NCBI GenBank assembly: GCA_030665705.1 | Contig: DAOUZG010000008.1 | Coordinates: 1-17,613, forward strand | DNA from: Deltaproteobacteria bacterium | GTDB lineage: Bacteria; Myxococcota_A; UBA9160; SZUA-336 | Direction of reading: 5' to 3' | DNA length: 17,613 nt | Shown: piece after piece, positions 6,972 through 15,094 of the stretch | Position numbering within the stretch: the stretch's first letter is position 1 | How the letters are laid out: each line of letters opens with the position of its first letter | Position numbers and translations under genes: made by a program | The notes under the pieces: generated by a model | Told to the model about the DNA's origin: nothing | What the model saw: only the letters and a program-made list of their open reading frames with translations | The model's database searches: none

Positions 6972-7687
6972 GGCTCCACGAGGAGCACCGTGATGTTGTC
7001 CGGACCCCCTAGGGCGTTCGCGCGTTCGATGAGCCGATGCACCGCTTCGACGATCTCGGGAATCGAGGCGAGTTCGGCGATCTCCTGATCCGGCACGACG
7101 TCGTGAAGCCCATCGGTGGACAGCAGCAGCCGGGCCTCCCGCGGGACACGGCTCTGCACGAGCTCGGGCTGGACGTTGGGGGAGGGGCCGATGGCCTGCA
7201 GGAGGAGGTGCCGCTCGGGGTGGCGCCCCATCTCGTCCGGTTCCAACGCGCCTGCCTCCATGAGGAGACCCGCAAGCGTCTGATCTCGAGTCAGCCAATG
7301 GAGGCGCTCTCCCCGAATGAGCGCGGCGCGGGAATCTCCGACGTGACCCACGACTCCGGTTCTTCCGCGCACGTAGAGCGCGGTCAGCGTAGTCCCCATC
7401 CCGATCAGGCCTCGTGCTTCGGCCTCGTGGTACACGGCGCCGTTCGCCGCGAGAATCGCCTCGCAGAGCAAGGGGCCGATGTCACTAAGGCGTCGCGGCT
7501 TTTCACGCTTCCGCACCACCTCGACCAGTGTCTCGAGTGCCAGGCGGCTTGCGAACTCACCGGCGACGTGTCCGCCCATTCCGTCCGCCACGGCGAACAG
7601 CCCCAGGTCCGGAAGCGCCGAAACCGAGTCCTCGTTGTTGGCGCGTACGCGCCCTACGTCCGACGCCAGCGCGAATCGACACCTCAC
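6968..7687 (-). CDS. PP2C-family serine/threonine protein phosphatase
   Basis: A 239-residue stand-alone PP2C (PPM) phosphatase, a Mn/Mg-dependent enzyme that removes phosphate from Ser/Thr of proteins. All main motifs are present in order: VRANNEDS (E19, D20), VADGMGGHVAGE (D35, G36), GMGTTLTAL, GHVGDSRAAL, LTRDQT, LLLSTDGLHD (D192) and GGPDNITVLLVE (D230). No membrane segment or extra domain is seen, so it is probably cytoplasmic. Its usual partner, a Hanks-type kinase, is not in the window. The GTG start overlaps the acetyltransferase stop (GTGA), and its own stop overlaps the glycosylase start in the same way. The placement suggests it is co-expressed with repair genes; its target is unknown. 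Confidence 0.92.
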   Translation of the reverse strand: MRCRFALASDVGRVRANNEDSVSALPDLGLFAVADGMGGHVAGEFASRLALETLVEVVRKREKPRRLSDIGPLLCEAILAANGAVYHEAEARGLIGMGTTLTALYVRGRTGVVGHVGDSRAALIRGERLHWLTRDQTLAGLLMEAGALEPDEMGRHPERHLLLQAIGPSPNVQPELVQSRVPREARLLLSTDGLHDVVPDQEIAELASIPEIVEAVHRLIERANALGGPDNITVLLVEP

Positions 7688-8268
7688 GAGAAATCCTCTC
7701 GCCCCATGACCTCACGCCGCAGGAGGCTGTACTGCACATGGTCGAGGTAGCGGCCGGCAACCAACTCGAGATCCCGCGCGACCCCCTCGCGCTCGAACCC
7801 CAGCTTCTCGACGACGCGGCAGCTTCTCCGATTTGCGGGGGCCACGTGCGCCTCGATCCGGTTGAGGCCGATCGTGCGAAAGCCGTGTTCGGTGACCGAG
7901 CCGGCTGCCTCGGTTCCGAATCCGTGTCCCCATTCGGAGTGTCGGATCCAGTAGCCGAGGCTCGCGCTCCGACGGGACCAGTCGACGCGGTGTAGTCCCA
8001 CTATGCCGAGCAAGCGGGAGGAATCCTCTCGAAGGGCCACGAACTCGTACGTGGTGCAGCGGGTTCGGGCCAGTCGCGCCTGCCGAATGTAGCGTCTCGT
8101 GTCTGCCCGCGAGTGCCCCGGGTGCGCCCAGGGGAGCCATCGCACGAGCTGGGGGAGTGTCTCCAGGATCGCGTCATGGAGTGGACCCAAGTCCCCCCGG
8201 CGTAACGCACGCAGGTAAAGCCGCCCCGTGACCAGCGCAGGACCTGGCTCCTCTTCGATGGCGAACAG
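7684..8268 (-). CDS. GNAT acetyltransferase, RimJ/RimL type, probable CTG start
   Basis: An acetyltransferase of the RimJ/RimL branch of the GNAT family, which moves acetyl from acetyl-CoA to protein N-termini or other amines. Visible features are the first strand TGRLYLRALRRGD, the CoA-binding loop WGHGFGTEA, and NRIEAHVAPANRRSCRVVEKLGFEREG, which is typical of the family C-terminus. Standard start codons allow only TTG at 8190, which would delete the first strand and has a purine run just 2 bases upstream. The frame is open up to a TGA at 8298-8296, and a perfect AGGAGG (8280-8275) sits 6 bases before CTG at 8268, giving 194 residues. The start is therefore drawn at CTG, which is rare. It is 31 bases downstream of pcrA. 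The substrate is unknown. Confidence 0.8.
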   Translation of the reverse strand: MFAIEEEPGPALVTGRLYLRALRRGDLGPLHDAILETLPQLVRWLPWAHPGHSRADTRRYIRQARLARTRCTTYEFVALREDSSRLLGIVGLHRVDWSRRSASLGYWIRHSEWGHGFGTEAAGSVTEHGFRTIGLNRIEAHVAPANRRSCRVVEKLGFEREGVARDLELVAGRYLDHVQYSLLRREVMGREDFS

Positions 8269-8274
8269 CGGGAG

Positions 8275-8280
8275 CCTCCT
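8275..8280 (-). promoter_or_regulatory. Perfect AGGAGG site pointing to a CTG start
   Basis: On the minus strand AGGAGG (8280-8275) is followed after 6 bases by CTG at 8268, in frame with the GNAT acetyltransferase. No ATG, GTG or TTG lies in that frame between the in-frame stop at 8298 and TTG 8190. The site is 20-25 bases after the pcrA stop codon, as expected for a downstream gene in an operon. Confidence 0.6.
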
Positions 8281-8299
8281 CTCTCGGGATGGAAGTCAA

Positions 8300-10531
8300 T
8301 CAAGAAATCAACCGGAGCTGCGCGTACCGGAGCACGATGGTTTTCAGCCCCGCGCGGTCGAAGCGTACCCGGATCTTCGCGCTCCTTCCAGCACCCGCCA
8401 GCTCCAGCACCGTCCCCGCCCCGAAGACGGGGTGCTCCACACGCGACCCTGCACCGAGCGGAGGGACCTCGTCCCCCTCCCACTGCCCTTCGTTCCAGTC
8501 GATCCGTGGCTCCGACTCCGACGCGGGGTGGACCGGCGACCCCTCGGGAAAGTCCACTCTTGCCTCGGGGCTCCAGCCCGTACGGAGTTCGGGAGGGACC
8601 TCGGAGAGGAATCGACTCGGCGAATTGTGACGGATCGATCCGTACATCCGGCGCATCGTTGCGTTCGTGAGGTAGAGTCGCTTCATCGCGCGTGTCATCC
8701 CGACGTAGCAAAGCCGCCGCTCTTCCTCGATTGCCGAAGGGTTCGAAAGAGATGCGAAGTGGGGAAACAGACCCTCCTCGAGTCCGACGACGAACACGAC
8801 GGGAAACTCGAGCCCCTTCGCAACATGCACGGTCATCAGGACGGCCCGATCCGAATCGGCGCGAAGCTCGTCCGCTTCCGAGAGAAGTGTCACCTGCTGG
8901 AGAAACAGATCGAGCAGGGGCTGTTCGGCCGAAAACTCGCCATCGGGGAGAGCTTCCTCGGCATTGAGCCGCTCGAACTCGGCCGCGGCCGAGAGGAGTT
9001 CCCGGAGGTTCTCGAGGCGCGATTCGGCCTCGATCGTTTCCGCCTGTTCGAGCAGCCGCAGATATCCCGTCCGGTCCAGGATGAGTTCGAGGAGCTCCGG
9101 AACGCTTCGCTTGGAGACCTCCGCCCGGAGACCGTCGAGAAGCTGGAGGAGGTCTTCCACGCGCCGCGTCGCGGGACGCCCGAGGTTCCCATCGCGCGCG
9201 CCACGCTCGATTGCTCGGTAGAGGCTCGTCTGCTGCTCCTCTGCGAGGCTCAGAGCTCGCTCCACGGTCGTCCGCCCTATTCCGCGGGTCGGCGTGTTGA
9301 TGATCCGGAGCAGGCTCTCGGTATCGTCGGGATTCCGGAGTACCCGTAGGTAGGCGAGCGCATCCTTCACCTCCGCACGATCGTAGAAGCGTGTGCCCCC
9401 GACGACCGCGTAGGGGAGGTTGTACTTGAGGAGCTCTTCCTCGAGGGGGCGCGACTGTGCGTGGGTTCGGTAGAAGATCGCCGCATCCCCGAGGCGCATT
9501 CCCTCCTCCTGAATACGCAGCAGCTCACCGATGACGTATGCGGCTTCGCCCCGCTCGTCTGCCGCTTCGAAAAAGCGCACCGGGTCGCCCCCCGCCTGCT
9601 CGGTGTAGAGTTGTTTTCCCTTCCGCTCGACGTTGTTTTCGACCACCGCCGTTGCCGCGGAGAGGATCGGCTGCGTGGAGCGGTAGTTCTGCTCGAGGCG
9701 GACCACGTGGGCCCCCGGGAAGTCCTTCTCGAACTCGAGAATGTTGCGGATGTCGGCTTCGCGGAAGGCGTAGATCGATTGGTCTTCATCTCCCACAACG
9801 CACAGATTGCCGTGCCGTTGCGCGAGGAGCCGCAAGAGCCGGTACTGTACCGGATTCGTGTCCTGGTACTCGTCAACGAGGATGTAGCGGAATCGCTCCA
9901 GATAGTACCGGAGGACTCCAGGGTGGTTCTCGAAAAGTCGCACCGTGAGAAGCAGTAGATCCCCGAAGTCGAGCGCATTCGCCCGGCGCAGCTCCGTCTG
10001 ATAGCGCTGATAGATTTCTGCCAGCCGGTTCGTCGCGAGCGTGTCTCGCTCCGCGACGTCGGCGGGGAAGAGCCCGCGGTTCTTGACACGGTCGATCTCG
10101 GACCGCATCGCCCGCGGCGGGTAGGCTCGATCGTCGAGGTTCAGGGCGCGGAGAACGCGCTTCACCGCCGCCAGCGAGTCGGCCTGGTCGTAGATCACGA
10201 AGCTGCGCTCGAAGCCGAGGTGACCGATCTCTCGTCGGAGAATTCGAGCGCAGGTGGAGTGGAAGGTGGCGACCCAGACCCCCGCGCCTTCTCCGAGGAG
10301 CCGCTCGAGCCGCTCCTGCATCTCCCGGGCCGCCTTGTTCGTGAAAGTGACGGCCAAGATGTCGTGGGGCTGCGCGCGTCCGCTCGCGATTAGGTGAGCG
10401 ACGCGGTGGGTGAGCGTTCGGGTCTTTCCGCTTCCCGCACCCGCCAGAACGAGCAGAGGTCCGTCCCCGTACAGGACGGCCTCGCGCTGCGCGGGGTTCA
10501 GGTCTTCGAGGATCCGGGCGACGGGCTGCAA
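8300..10531 (-). CDS. pcrA: UvrD/PcrA-family superfamily 1 DNA helicase
   Basis: A 743-residue 3'-5' DNA helicase with roles in nucleotide excision repair, mismatch repair and clearing recombinase or RNA polymerase from DNA. The helicase motifs are complete: Q-motif LNPAQREAV, Walker A AGAGSGKT (30-37), Ia TFTNKAAREM, Walker B DEYQDTN (220-226), III GDEDQSIYAFR (247-257), IV QNYRST, V VHVAKGLEFPVVFVVGLEEGLFP and VI EEERRLCYVGMTRA. The C-terminal part (about 690-743, GSRVEHPVFGAGTVLEL) is the small Tudor-like domain that distinguishes PcrA/UvrD from Rep. The start is TTG at 10531 with no clear ribosome-binding site, 36 bases after glmS, so coupling to glmS translation is possible. UvrD and PcrA are not separable here; the symbol reflects domain layout. 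Confidence 0.93.
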   Translation of the reverse strand: MQPVARILEDLNPAQREAVLYGDGPLLVLAGAGSGKTRTLTHRVAHLIASGRAQPHDILAVTFTNKAAREMQERLERLLGEGAGVWVATFHSTCARILRREIGHLGFERSFVIYDQADSLAAVKRVLRALNLDDRAYPPRAMRSEIDRVKNRGLFPADVAERDTLATNRLAEIYQRYQTELRRANALDFGDLLLLTVRLFENHPGVLRYYLERFRYILVDEYQDTNPVQYRLLRLLAQRHGNLCVVGDEDQSIYAFREADIRNILEFEKDFPGAHVVRLEQNYRSTQPILSAATAVVENNVERKGKQLYTEQAGGDPVRFFEAADERGEAAYVIGELLRIQEEGMRLGDAAIFYRTHAQSRPLEEELLKYNLPYAVVGGTRFYDRAEVKDALAYLRVLRNPDDTESLLRIINTPTRGIGRTTVERALSLAEEQQTSLYRAIERGARDGNLGRPATRRVEDLLQLLDGLRAEVSKRSVPELLELILDRTGYLRLLEQAETIEAESRLENLRELLSAAAEFERLNAEEALPDGEFSAEQPLLDLFLQQVTLLSEADELRADSDRAVLMTVHVAKGLEFPVVFVVGLEEGLFPHFASLSNPSAIEEERRLCYVGMTRAMKRLYLTNATMRRMYGSIRHNSPSRFLSEVPPELRTGWSPEARVDFPEGSPVHPASESEPRIDWNEGQWEGDEVPPLGAGSRVEHPVFGAGTVLELAGAGRSAKIRVRFDRAGLKTIVLRYAQLRLIS

Positions 10532-10567
10532 GGGGCGAGTGAGTCTACCGGGCGCCCCTCGCTTCTG

Positions 10568-12403
10568 CTACTCGACGGTCACACTCTTGGCCAGGTTGCG
10601 TGGCTGGTCGACGTCCGTCCCCTTCAGCGTTGCGACCTGGTAGGCTAGGATCTGCAGCGGTACCGTGCCGATGACGGCGGAGAGCGGATCGGGCGCGGGG
10701 GGGACCGCGATCACCTCGTCCGCGGCCGAAAGCGTCTCGGTATCACCGACGCGCGCGACCGCGATCACGATGCCCCCGCGTGTCCGGACCTCAGCGGCGT
10801 TCGCGAGGATCTTGGCATGGGTATCGGGCTGGTTCGCGACCACAACGACCGGGAAGTTGTCGTCGATCAACGCGATGGGGCCGTGCTTCATCTCCGCGGC
10901 GGCGTACCCCTCAGCGTGGATGTACGAGAGTTCTTTGAGCTTCAGGGCGCCTTCGAGCGCGGTCGGGAACCCCACGCCCCTTCCCAAGAACAGGAAATCG
11001 TGAGCGTGCGAGTGGCGCCTCGCGATCCCCGCGATGTGATCCCAAAGGCCGAGTGTCTGCTCCACCTGTCGAGGGAGCCGGCGCAACGCCTGGATGTGCT
11101 TCCGGACCTCATCCGACGAGAGCGCGCCGCGAAGAAGGGCGAGCTTCAGGGCGATCAGGTGGAGCGCCACGATCTGAGTGGTGAAGCACTTCGTGGATGC
11201 CACACCGATCTCTGGACCGGCATGCGTGTAGAGAACGTCGTCGGACTCCCGCGCAAGCGAGCTATCGTGAGTGTTGGTTACCGCGAGCACCCGGGCACCC
11301 AATCGAGCGCCCTCACGGGAGGCTGCGAGCGTGTCGGCTGTCTCTCCCGACTGGGAGACGGCGATCAGGAGGTCGTCACTTCCGAGGACGGGCTCGCGAT
11401 ACCGGAACTCGCTTGCGAGCTCCGCATCTGCGCGGATCCGCGCATAACGCTCGATCATCCATCGACCGAGGAGGGTGGCGTGAAACGCCGTGCCACACGC
11501 GACGAGCTGAACACTCCGAAGCCCGCGGGCCCACCCCGCGTCGAGTTCGATCCCGTCCAGGTCGATGTCCCCGTTGTCCTCGAGCGCCCGCGTCCCGATC
11601 GTGTCCGCGATGGCCCGGGGTTGCTCGAAGATCTCCTTCTTCATGAACCGCTCGTAGCCGCCCTTCTCCGCCTGCACCGGATCCCAGCGGATCTCGCGTG
11701 GCGGCCTCTCGATCGGTTGTCCCTCCAGGTTGAACACGGACAGGGTATTCGCTGTGATGAGAGCAACATCCCCGTCCTCGAGCGGGAAGACACGCCTCGT
11801 GTACGGGAGGATGGCAGGGATGTCCGATGCGACGAAGCGTTCTTCGTCGCTCTCACCGAGAATGACTGGACTCCCGCCGTTGCGTGCGGCAACGATTCGG
11901 TCGGGCTCCTCCTCATCGAGCACCGCGATGGCGTAGGAACCCTCGATCCGGGCCACAGCGGCCCGAACCGCCTCGAGAAGCGGCTTTCCCTGCCTGCGCT
12001 CCGAATCGATCAGGTGGGCGATGATCTCGGTATCGGTCTGCGACCGGAACGTGTGTCCTCGGCTGATGAGCTCATCCCGGAGGGCGCGGTAGTTCTCGAC
12101 GATTCCGTTGTGAATCACCGCCACCGACCCCACCAGGTGGGGGTGCGCGTTTTCCACGGAGGGGCGCCCGTGTGTGGCCCACCGCGTATGGCCGATTCCG
12201 ACTTCTCCCGCGAGCGGGGCATCGCCGAGTGAGGCCTCCAGGTTGCAAAGCTTCCCTGCCGAGCGGACGACCCGGATCTTCCCTTGGTGAACGATCGCGA
12301 TCCCAGCGGAGTCGTAGCCTCGGTATTCCAGGCGGCGAAGCCCATCCAGGATGACGTCCTGCGCTCGCCTCGTCTTTCCGGCGAATCCGACGATCCCACA
12401 CAC
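10568..12403 (-). CDS. glmS: Glutamine--fructose-6-phosphate aminotransferase (isomerizing)
   Basis: A 611-residue GlmS that makes glucosamine-6-phosphate from fructose-6-phosphate and glutamine, the entry step to UDP-GlcNAc. The start is GTG at 12403 because the second residue must be the nucleophilic Cys (CGIVGF) exposed after Met removal. The upstream in-frame extension to 12460 lies inside glmU and is excluded. The N-terminal glutaminase domain (about 1-220) has GHTRWATHG; two SIS domains follow. The isomerase residues matching E. coli Glu488, His504 and Lys603 are seen in KLKELSYIHAEGY, MKHGPIALID and the C-terminal NLAKSVTVE. GGAGAG from the end of glmU lies 11 bases upstream. The gap to glmU is only 7 bases. 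No glmS ribozyme is possible in that space. Confidence 0.97.
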   Translation of the reverse strand: MCGIVGFAGKTRRAQDVILDGLRRLEYRGYDSAGIAIVHQGKIRVVRSAGKLCNLEASLGDAPLAGEVGIGHTRWATHGRPSVENAHPHLVGSVAVIHNGIVENYRALRDELISRGHTFRSQTDTEIIAHLIDSERRQGKPLLEAVRAAVARIEGSYAIAVLDEEEPDRIVAARNGGSPVILGESDEERFVASDIPAILPYTRRVFPLEDGDVALITANTLSVFNLEGQPIERPPREIRWDPVQAEKGGYERFMKKEIFEQPRAIADTIGTRALEDNGDIDLDGIELDAGWARGLRSVQLVACGTAFHATLLGRWMIERYARIRADAELASEFRYREPVLGSDDLLIAVSQSGETADTLAASREGARLGARVLAVTNTHDSSLARESDDVLYTHAGPEIGVASTKCFTTQIVALHLIALKLALLRGALSSDEVRKHIQALRRLPRQVEQTLGLWDHIAGIARRHSHAHDFLFLGRGVGFPTALEGALKLKELSYIHAEGYAAAEMKHGPIALIDDNFPVVVVANQPDTHAKILANAAEVRTRGGIVIAVARVGDTETLSAADEVIAVPPAPDPLSAVIGTVPLQILAYQVATLKGTDVDQPRNLAKSVTVE

Positions 12404-12410
12404 GACCTGG

Positions 12411-13823
12411 CTAGCTCTCCTTCTTGTCCGGAGCGGAGGTTCGCGAAAGCCACCTCTCACGCCACTGCTCCACGTTGCGCTGGCGGCCCCGTGCTACACC
12501 GAGTGCTCCCTCGGGCACGTCTTTCGTGATCGTTGAGCCAGCCGCGATATACGCGTCGGCATTCACGCTGAGCGGCGCGATCAGGTTTGCATTACAGCCG
12601 ATGAACGCTCGATCACCGATCACGGTTCGGTGCTTGATCTTCCCGTCGAAGTTGACCGTGATTGCGCCGCAGCCGATGGTGACTCCGCTACCGACATCAG
12701 CATCTCCGATGTAGGAGAGATGATCGGCCTTTGTGCCTGGACCAATTCGGGAGTTTTTTATCTCTACGAAGTTGCCGATTCGCACGTTGTCTTCGAGGAC
12801 GGTCTGCGGACGCAGGTGCGCCGAGGGGCCGACCTCACAGCCTGGACCTATGGCCGAGCTTTCGATGAAGCAGTGGGGCTTGATGAAGACGTCGTCCTCC
12901 AGGGTGGAGCGGTCGATGACCGCTCCAGCCGAGATGCGGCACCGCGATCCGATACGGCTCCCGTCGCGCAGGACACAGCCCGGCTCCAGGATCGTGTCTT
13001 CGCCGATCTCGCAGTCCGCATCGATGTAGGTGTGTTCGGGATCGGTGATCGTAATTCCCCGAAGCATCCAGTCGTGCGCGATGCGTCGGCGGAGAGTCGC
13101 TTCTGCGAACGCCAGGTCGGCGCGATCGTTCACGCCGAGCGCCTCCGTCCAGTCCTCGACCGAGACGGTCTCTACCCGATGCCCCCCCCGAAGCGCGATC
13201 TCGACGATGTCCGTCAGGAAGTACTCTCCCTTCGCGTTCTGGTTGCCGACCTGTTCGAGCGTGCGGACGAGGAACGGTCCCCGCGCGACGTAGAGCCCCA
13301 AGTTGACCTCGCGAATCTCCCTAACCGCTTGATCCGCGTCGCGCTCCTCGACGATCCGGTCGATCGAACCGTCCGGCCCCCTCACTATCCGGCCGTAGGG
13401 GGGCGTGTCGGGGAACTCGCCGGTCAGAAGCACGAGATCGGCGCGGCTCTCCACGAACTGTTCGACCACCCGTGCAAGCGTCCCGGCGCGGTAGAGCGGA
13501 TGATCCCCGTTGAGGACCAGGACCGGGCCCTCGTGCGAGGTGAGCAGCGATCTCGCCTGCAGGACCGCATGCCCGGTGCCGAGCGGTTTCTCCTGTCGAA
13601 CGATCTCGACCGACAGCCCCTTGAGCGCTGCTCGCATCTGCGGTTCGTCGTCCCCAACGACTACGGCCGTCCGGACCGGGCCCACCTCCTGGACCGTGCG
13701 GATCGCGTGCAGAAGAATCGGTCGCCCACAGACGGCGTGCAGAAGCTTGGGAGTACGGGAACGCATGCGCGTGCCTCGGCCCGCCGCGAGCACCAGGCCG
13801 AAAAGTGCGTCGGTGTCTCCCAT
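12411..13823 (-). CDS. glmU: Bifunctional GlcNAc-1-P uridyltransferase / GlcN-1-P acetyltransferase
   Basis: A 470-residue GlmU that acetylates glucosamine-1-phosphate and then couples it to UTP, giving UDP-GlcNAc for peptidoglycan and envelope glycans. The N-terminal pyrophosphorylase has LAAGRGTRM...PKLLH (12-29), GTGHAV, NGDHPL, YGRIVR and EVNLGLY. The C-terminal half is a left-handed beta-helix of hexapeptide repeats with the acetyltransferase His (ADHLSYIGD, H368) and an ITVNFDG...KHRTVIGD motif; the common CNYDG reads VNFDG, keeping the Asn. ATG at 13823 has a GGGGGAG run very close upstream; TTG at 13841 would add six residues. It follows the glycosyltransferase by 50 bases and precedes glmS by 7, so the two UDP-GlcNAc genes are probably co-transcribed. 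glmM is not in the window. Confidence 0.97.
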   Translation of the reverse strand: MGDTDALFGLVLAAGRGTRMRSRTPKLLHAVCGRPILLHAIRTVQEVGPVRTAVVVGDDEPQMRAALKGLSVEIVRQEKPLGTGHAVLQARSLLTSHEGPVLVLNGDHPLYRAGTLARVVEQFVESRADLVLLTGEFPDTPPYGRIVRGPDGSIDRIVEERDADQAVREIREVNLGLYVARGPFLVRTLEQVGNQNAKGEYFLTDIVEIALRGGHRVETVSVEDWTEALGVNDRADLAFAEATLRRRIAHDWMLRGITITDPEHTYIDADCEIGEDTILEPGCVLRDGSRIGSRCRISAGAVIDRSTLEDDVFIKPHCFIESSAIGPGCEVGPSAHLRPQTVLEDNVRIGNFVEIKNSRIGPGTKADHLSYIGDADVGSGVTIGCGAITVNFDGKIKHRTVIGDRAFIGCNANLIAPLSVNADAYIAAGSTITKDVPEGALGVARGRQRNVEQWRERWLSRTSAPDKKES

Positions 13824-13873
13824 GTCTCCCCCTGCTTCCAACGTGCGAGCCGAAGAGATCCCGTGTCCTCGGC

Positions 13874-14896
13874 TTAGGCGAGCATCAGGAAGTCGGAGCC
13901 CTCCTCCAGTCCCGCGGTCGAAAGCGCGGCGCGGATCTCATCGCGCGCGCCGCGGCTCGCCACTCCCCCTAATACCCTTACACCCTCATCACGCCACGCG
14001 CCGGCGCGTCCCGCAACCGCGTCGGGCGCCAGAATCGGAATCCCGCGCCACGTTCTGCCGGCGCGCTCCGGTCGGATGTCGATGAAGCTTCGAACGGTCA
14101 CTCCCTCACGTGTGAGCAGCCGCGTCAGAAGACGACCCGTTCGCCCCGCGCCCCACACCACCGCCGCACGCATCGGATGAACCCGTCCGATATAGTGCGC
14201 CTTTACGCGAAGAAACGCCTCCCGACCGTAGCGAGGATCCCGTCTCGACAGGCGACGGGGGTGATCCCGCCAACGGTGGAGAACACGCGCAACCTTGCCG
14301 AGCCGGTGTCCCTTCTCGAGGAGACGATACAGAAGATCCAGGTCCTCGGGCCACGGACACTCCCGGTAGTCGCCGACCGCCCCGACGGCGTCGCGGCGAA
14401 AGAGCCACGTCGGGTGAGGGATCGGACACTCGACGAACGCCTCCCGGGCGATCTCTCGCGGCGTCACCAGGCGGTTCACCCATTCCGTGTAGAGCCGGTA
14501 TCCATCCGCGAGGCCGCCCGCGCGGAACGATTCCACCTGCGTTCCGACGAGTACGAGTTCGGGATGTTCCTCGAGCAGTGCGAGCTGAGCCGAGAGACGA
14601 TCGGGGAAGATCTCGTCATCGGCGTCCATTCGCGCCACGAAGCTGGCCCGCGCCGCTTGAAGGCCCGTGTTCAGGGCGTGCACAATCCCGCGGGGCGGGG
14701 TCCGTAAGACCCGCACCCGCGAGTCCCTTCGACTCCAAACTTCGAGACTGGCCGGCGTAGCGTCGTTCGAGCCGTCGTCGACGCACACGAGTTCGAGCTC
14801 GACGTTCCGGCTCGCGAGCACCGAGTCGACGGCTCCGTCCAGGGTCGGGCCCCCGTTTCGGACGGGAAGTACGACGCTTACCTCCGGGGCTACCAC
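13874..14896 (-). CDS. GT2 glycosyltransferase fused to Rossmann-like domain
   Basis: A 340-residue protein. The first part is a family 2 (GT-A) glycosyltransferase: SVVLPVRNGG (7-16), CVDDGSNDAT (38-47), the metal-binding ARMDADD (88-94, with D91-x-D93) and PWPEDLDLLYRLLEKG (181-196), which carries the likely catalytic ED. Such enzymes transfer sugars from nucleotide sugars to acceptors in envelope polysaccharide synthesis. The last 99 residues (from M242) form a second domain with AVVWGAGRTG, a GxGxxG nucleotide-binding loop (G249, G251, G254), and end in a hydrophobic tail. No membrane helices are seen. The GTG at 14896 follows an in-frame TGA at 14917 and lacks a clear ribosome-binding site. 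It is first in the block with glmU-glmS, so a UDP-GlcNAc donor is attractive but inferred. Confidence 0.85.
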   Translation of the reverse strand: MVAPEVSVVLPVRNGGPTLDGAVDSVLASRNVELELVCVDDGSNDATPASLEVWSRRDSRVRVLRTPPRGIVHALNTGLQAARASFVARMDADDEIFPDRLSAQLALLEEHPELVLVGTQVESFRAGGLADGYRLYTEWVNRLVTPREIAREAFVECPIPHPTWLFRRDAVGAVGDYRECPWPEDLDLLYRLLEKGHRLGKVARVLHRWRDHPRRLSRRDPRYGREAFLRVKAHYIGRVHPMRAAVVWGAGRTGRLLTRLLTREGVTVRSFIDIRPERAGRTWRGIPILAPDAVAGRAGAWRDEGVRVLGGVASRGARDEIRAALSTAGLEEGSDFLMLA

Positions 14897-14954
14897 GCGG
14901 GGAGGTTTGCTTTCTCATCGATCTACGGCAACCCAGCAGGACTTTCCGGGTTAT

Positions 14955-15064
14955 CGGCGAGGCAAGCTCGCCTGCCCGGCTTCGCGAGGCTCCGCCTCGC
15001 TGCGCGCGCCGCTCCCGCGGCGCTTGCGGTTTCCGGAAAATCGGCGCGCAGCGCGCAGCTTGCC
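14955..15064. repeat. Dispersed repeat, long copy, with multiple hairpins
   Basis: This divergent intergenic segment folds into successive stems: GGCGAG/CTCGCC (14956-14961 with 14967-14972), GCGAGGC/GCCTCGC (14984-14990 with 14994-15000, 3-base loop), GCGCCGC/GCGGCGC (15006-15012 with 15017-15023) and the palindrome TTTCCGGAAA (15030-15039). GGCAAGCT (14961-14968) can also pair with AGCTTGCC (15057-15064), closing the whole unit. Blocks 15051-15064 and 14988-15007 recur, inverted, at 5925-5968, and the first block also at 17-30. It resembles REP/BIME or MITE-like intergenic elements. It lies upstream of both the glycosyltransferase and hflX transcripts. Confidence 0.6.
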
Positions 15065-15094
15065 TTGACCTCCCGAGTGGAAGGGCCGTACCTT
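15065..15094 (+). promoter_or_regulatory. Candidate sigma-70 promoter for hflX-fabH
   Basis: TTGACC (15065-15070) is a near-consensus -35. After 18 bases comes TACCTT (15089-15094), a weak -10 that keeps the important second A and last T. Transcription would begin near 15100, just before the strong GAGGGAGG ribosome-binding site at 15111-15118. If real, the TTG at 15065 is part of the promoter and cannot be the hflX start codon. Confidence 0.35.

Noticed and set aside
8228..9349. 373-codon open frame on the plus strand
   Set aside because: It is antisense to pcrA, whose helicase motifs are complete. Long antisense frames are expected in GC-rich DNA, and the translation shows no domain.
10817..12232. 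471-codon open frame on the plus strand
   Set aside because: It lies opposite glmS, which has intact catalytic residues. The composition is that of a complementary-strand shadow.
12404..12410. glmS ribozyme upstream of glmS
   Set aside because: Only 7 bases separate glmU and glmS, so there is no room for the ribozyme.
12630..13877. 415-codon open frame on the plus strand
   Set aside because: It lies opposite glmU, whose hexapeptide repeats and motifs are unmistakable. No independent evidence supports it.
14955..15064. CRISPR array or tRNA in the hairpin-rich region
   Set aside because: There are no regularly spaced identical repeats and no cloverleaf with anticodon arm; the structure is a set of unrelated GC-rich stems.
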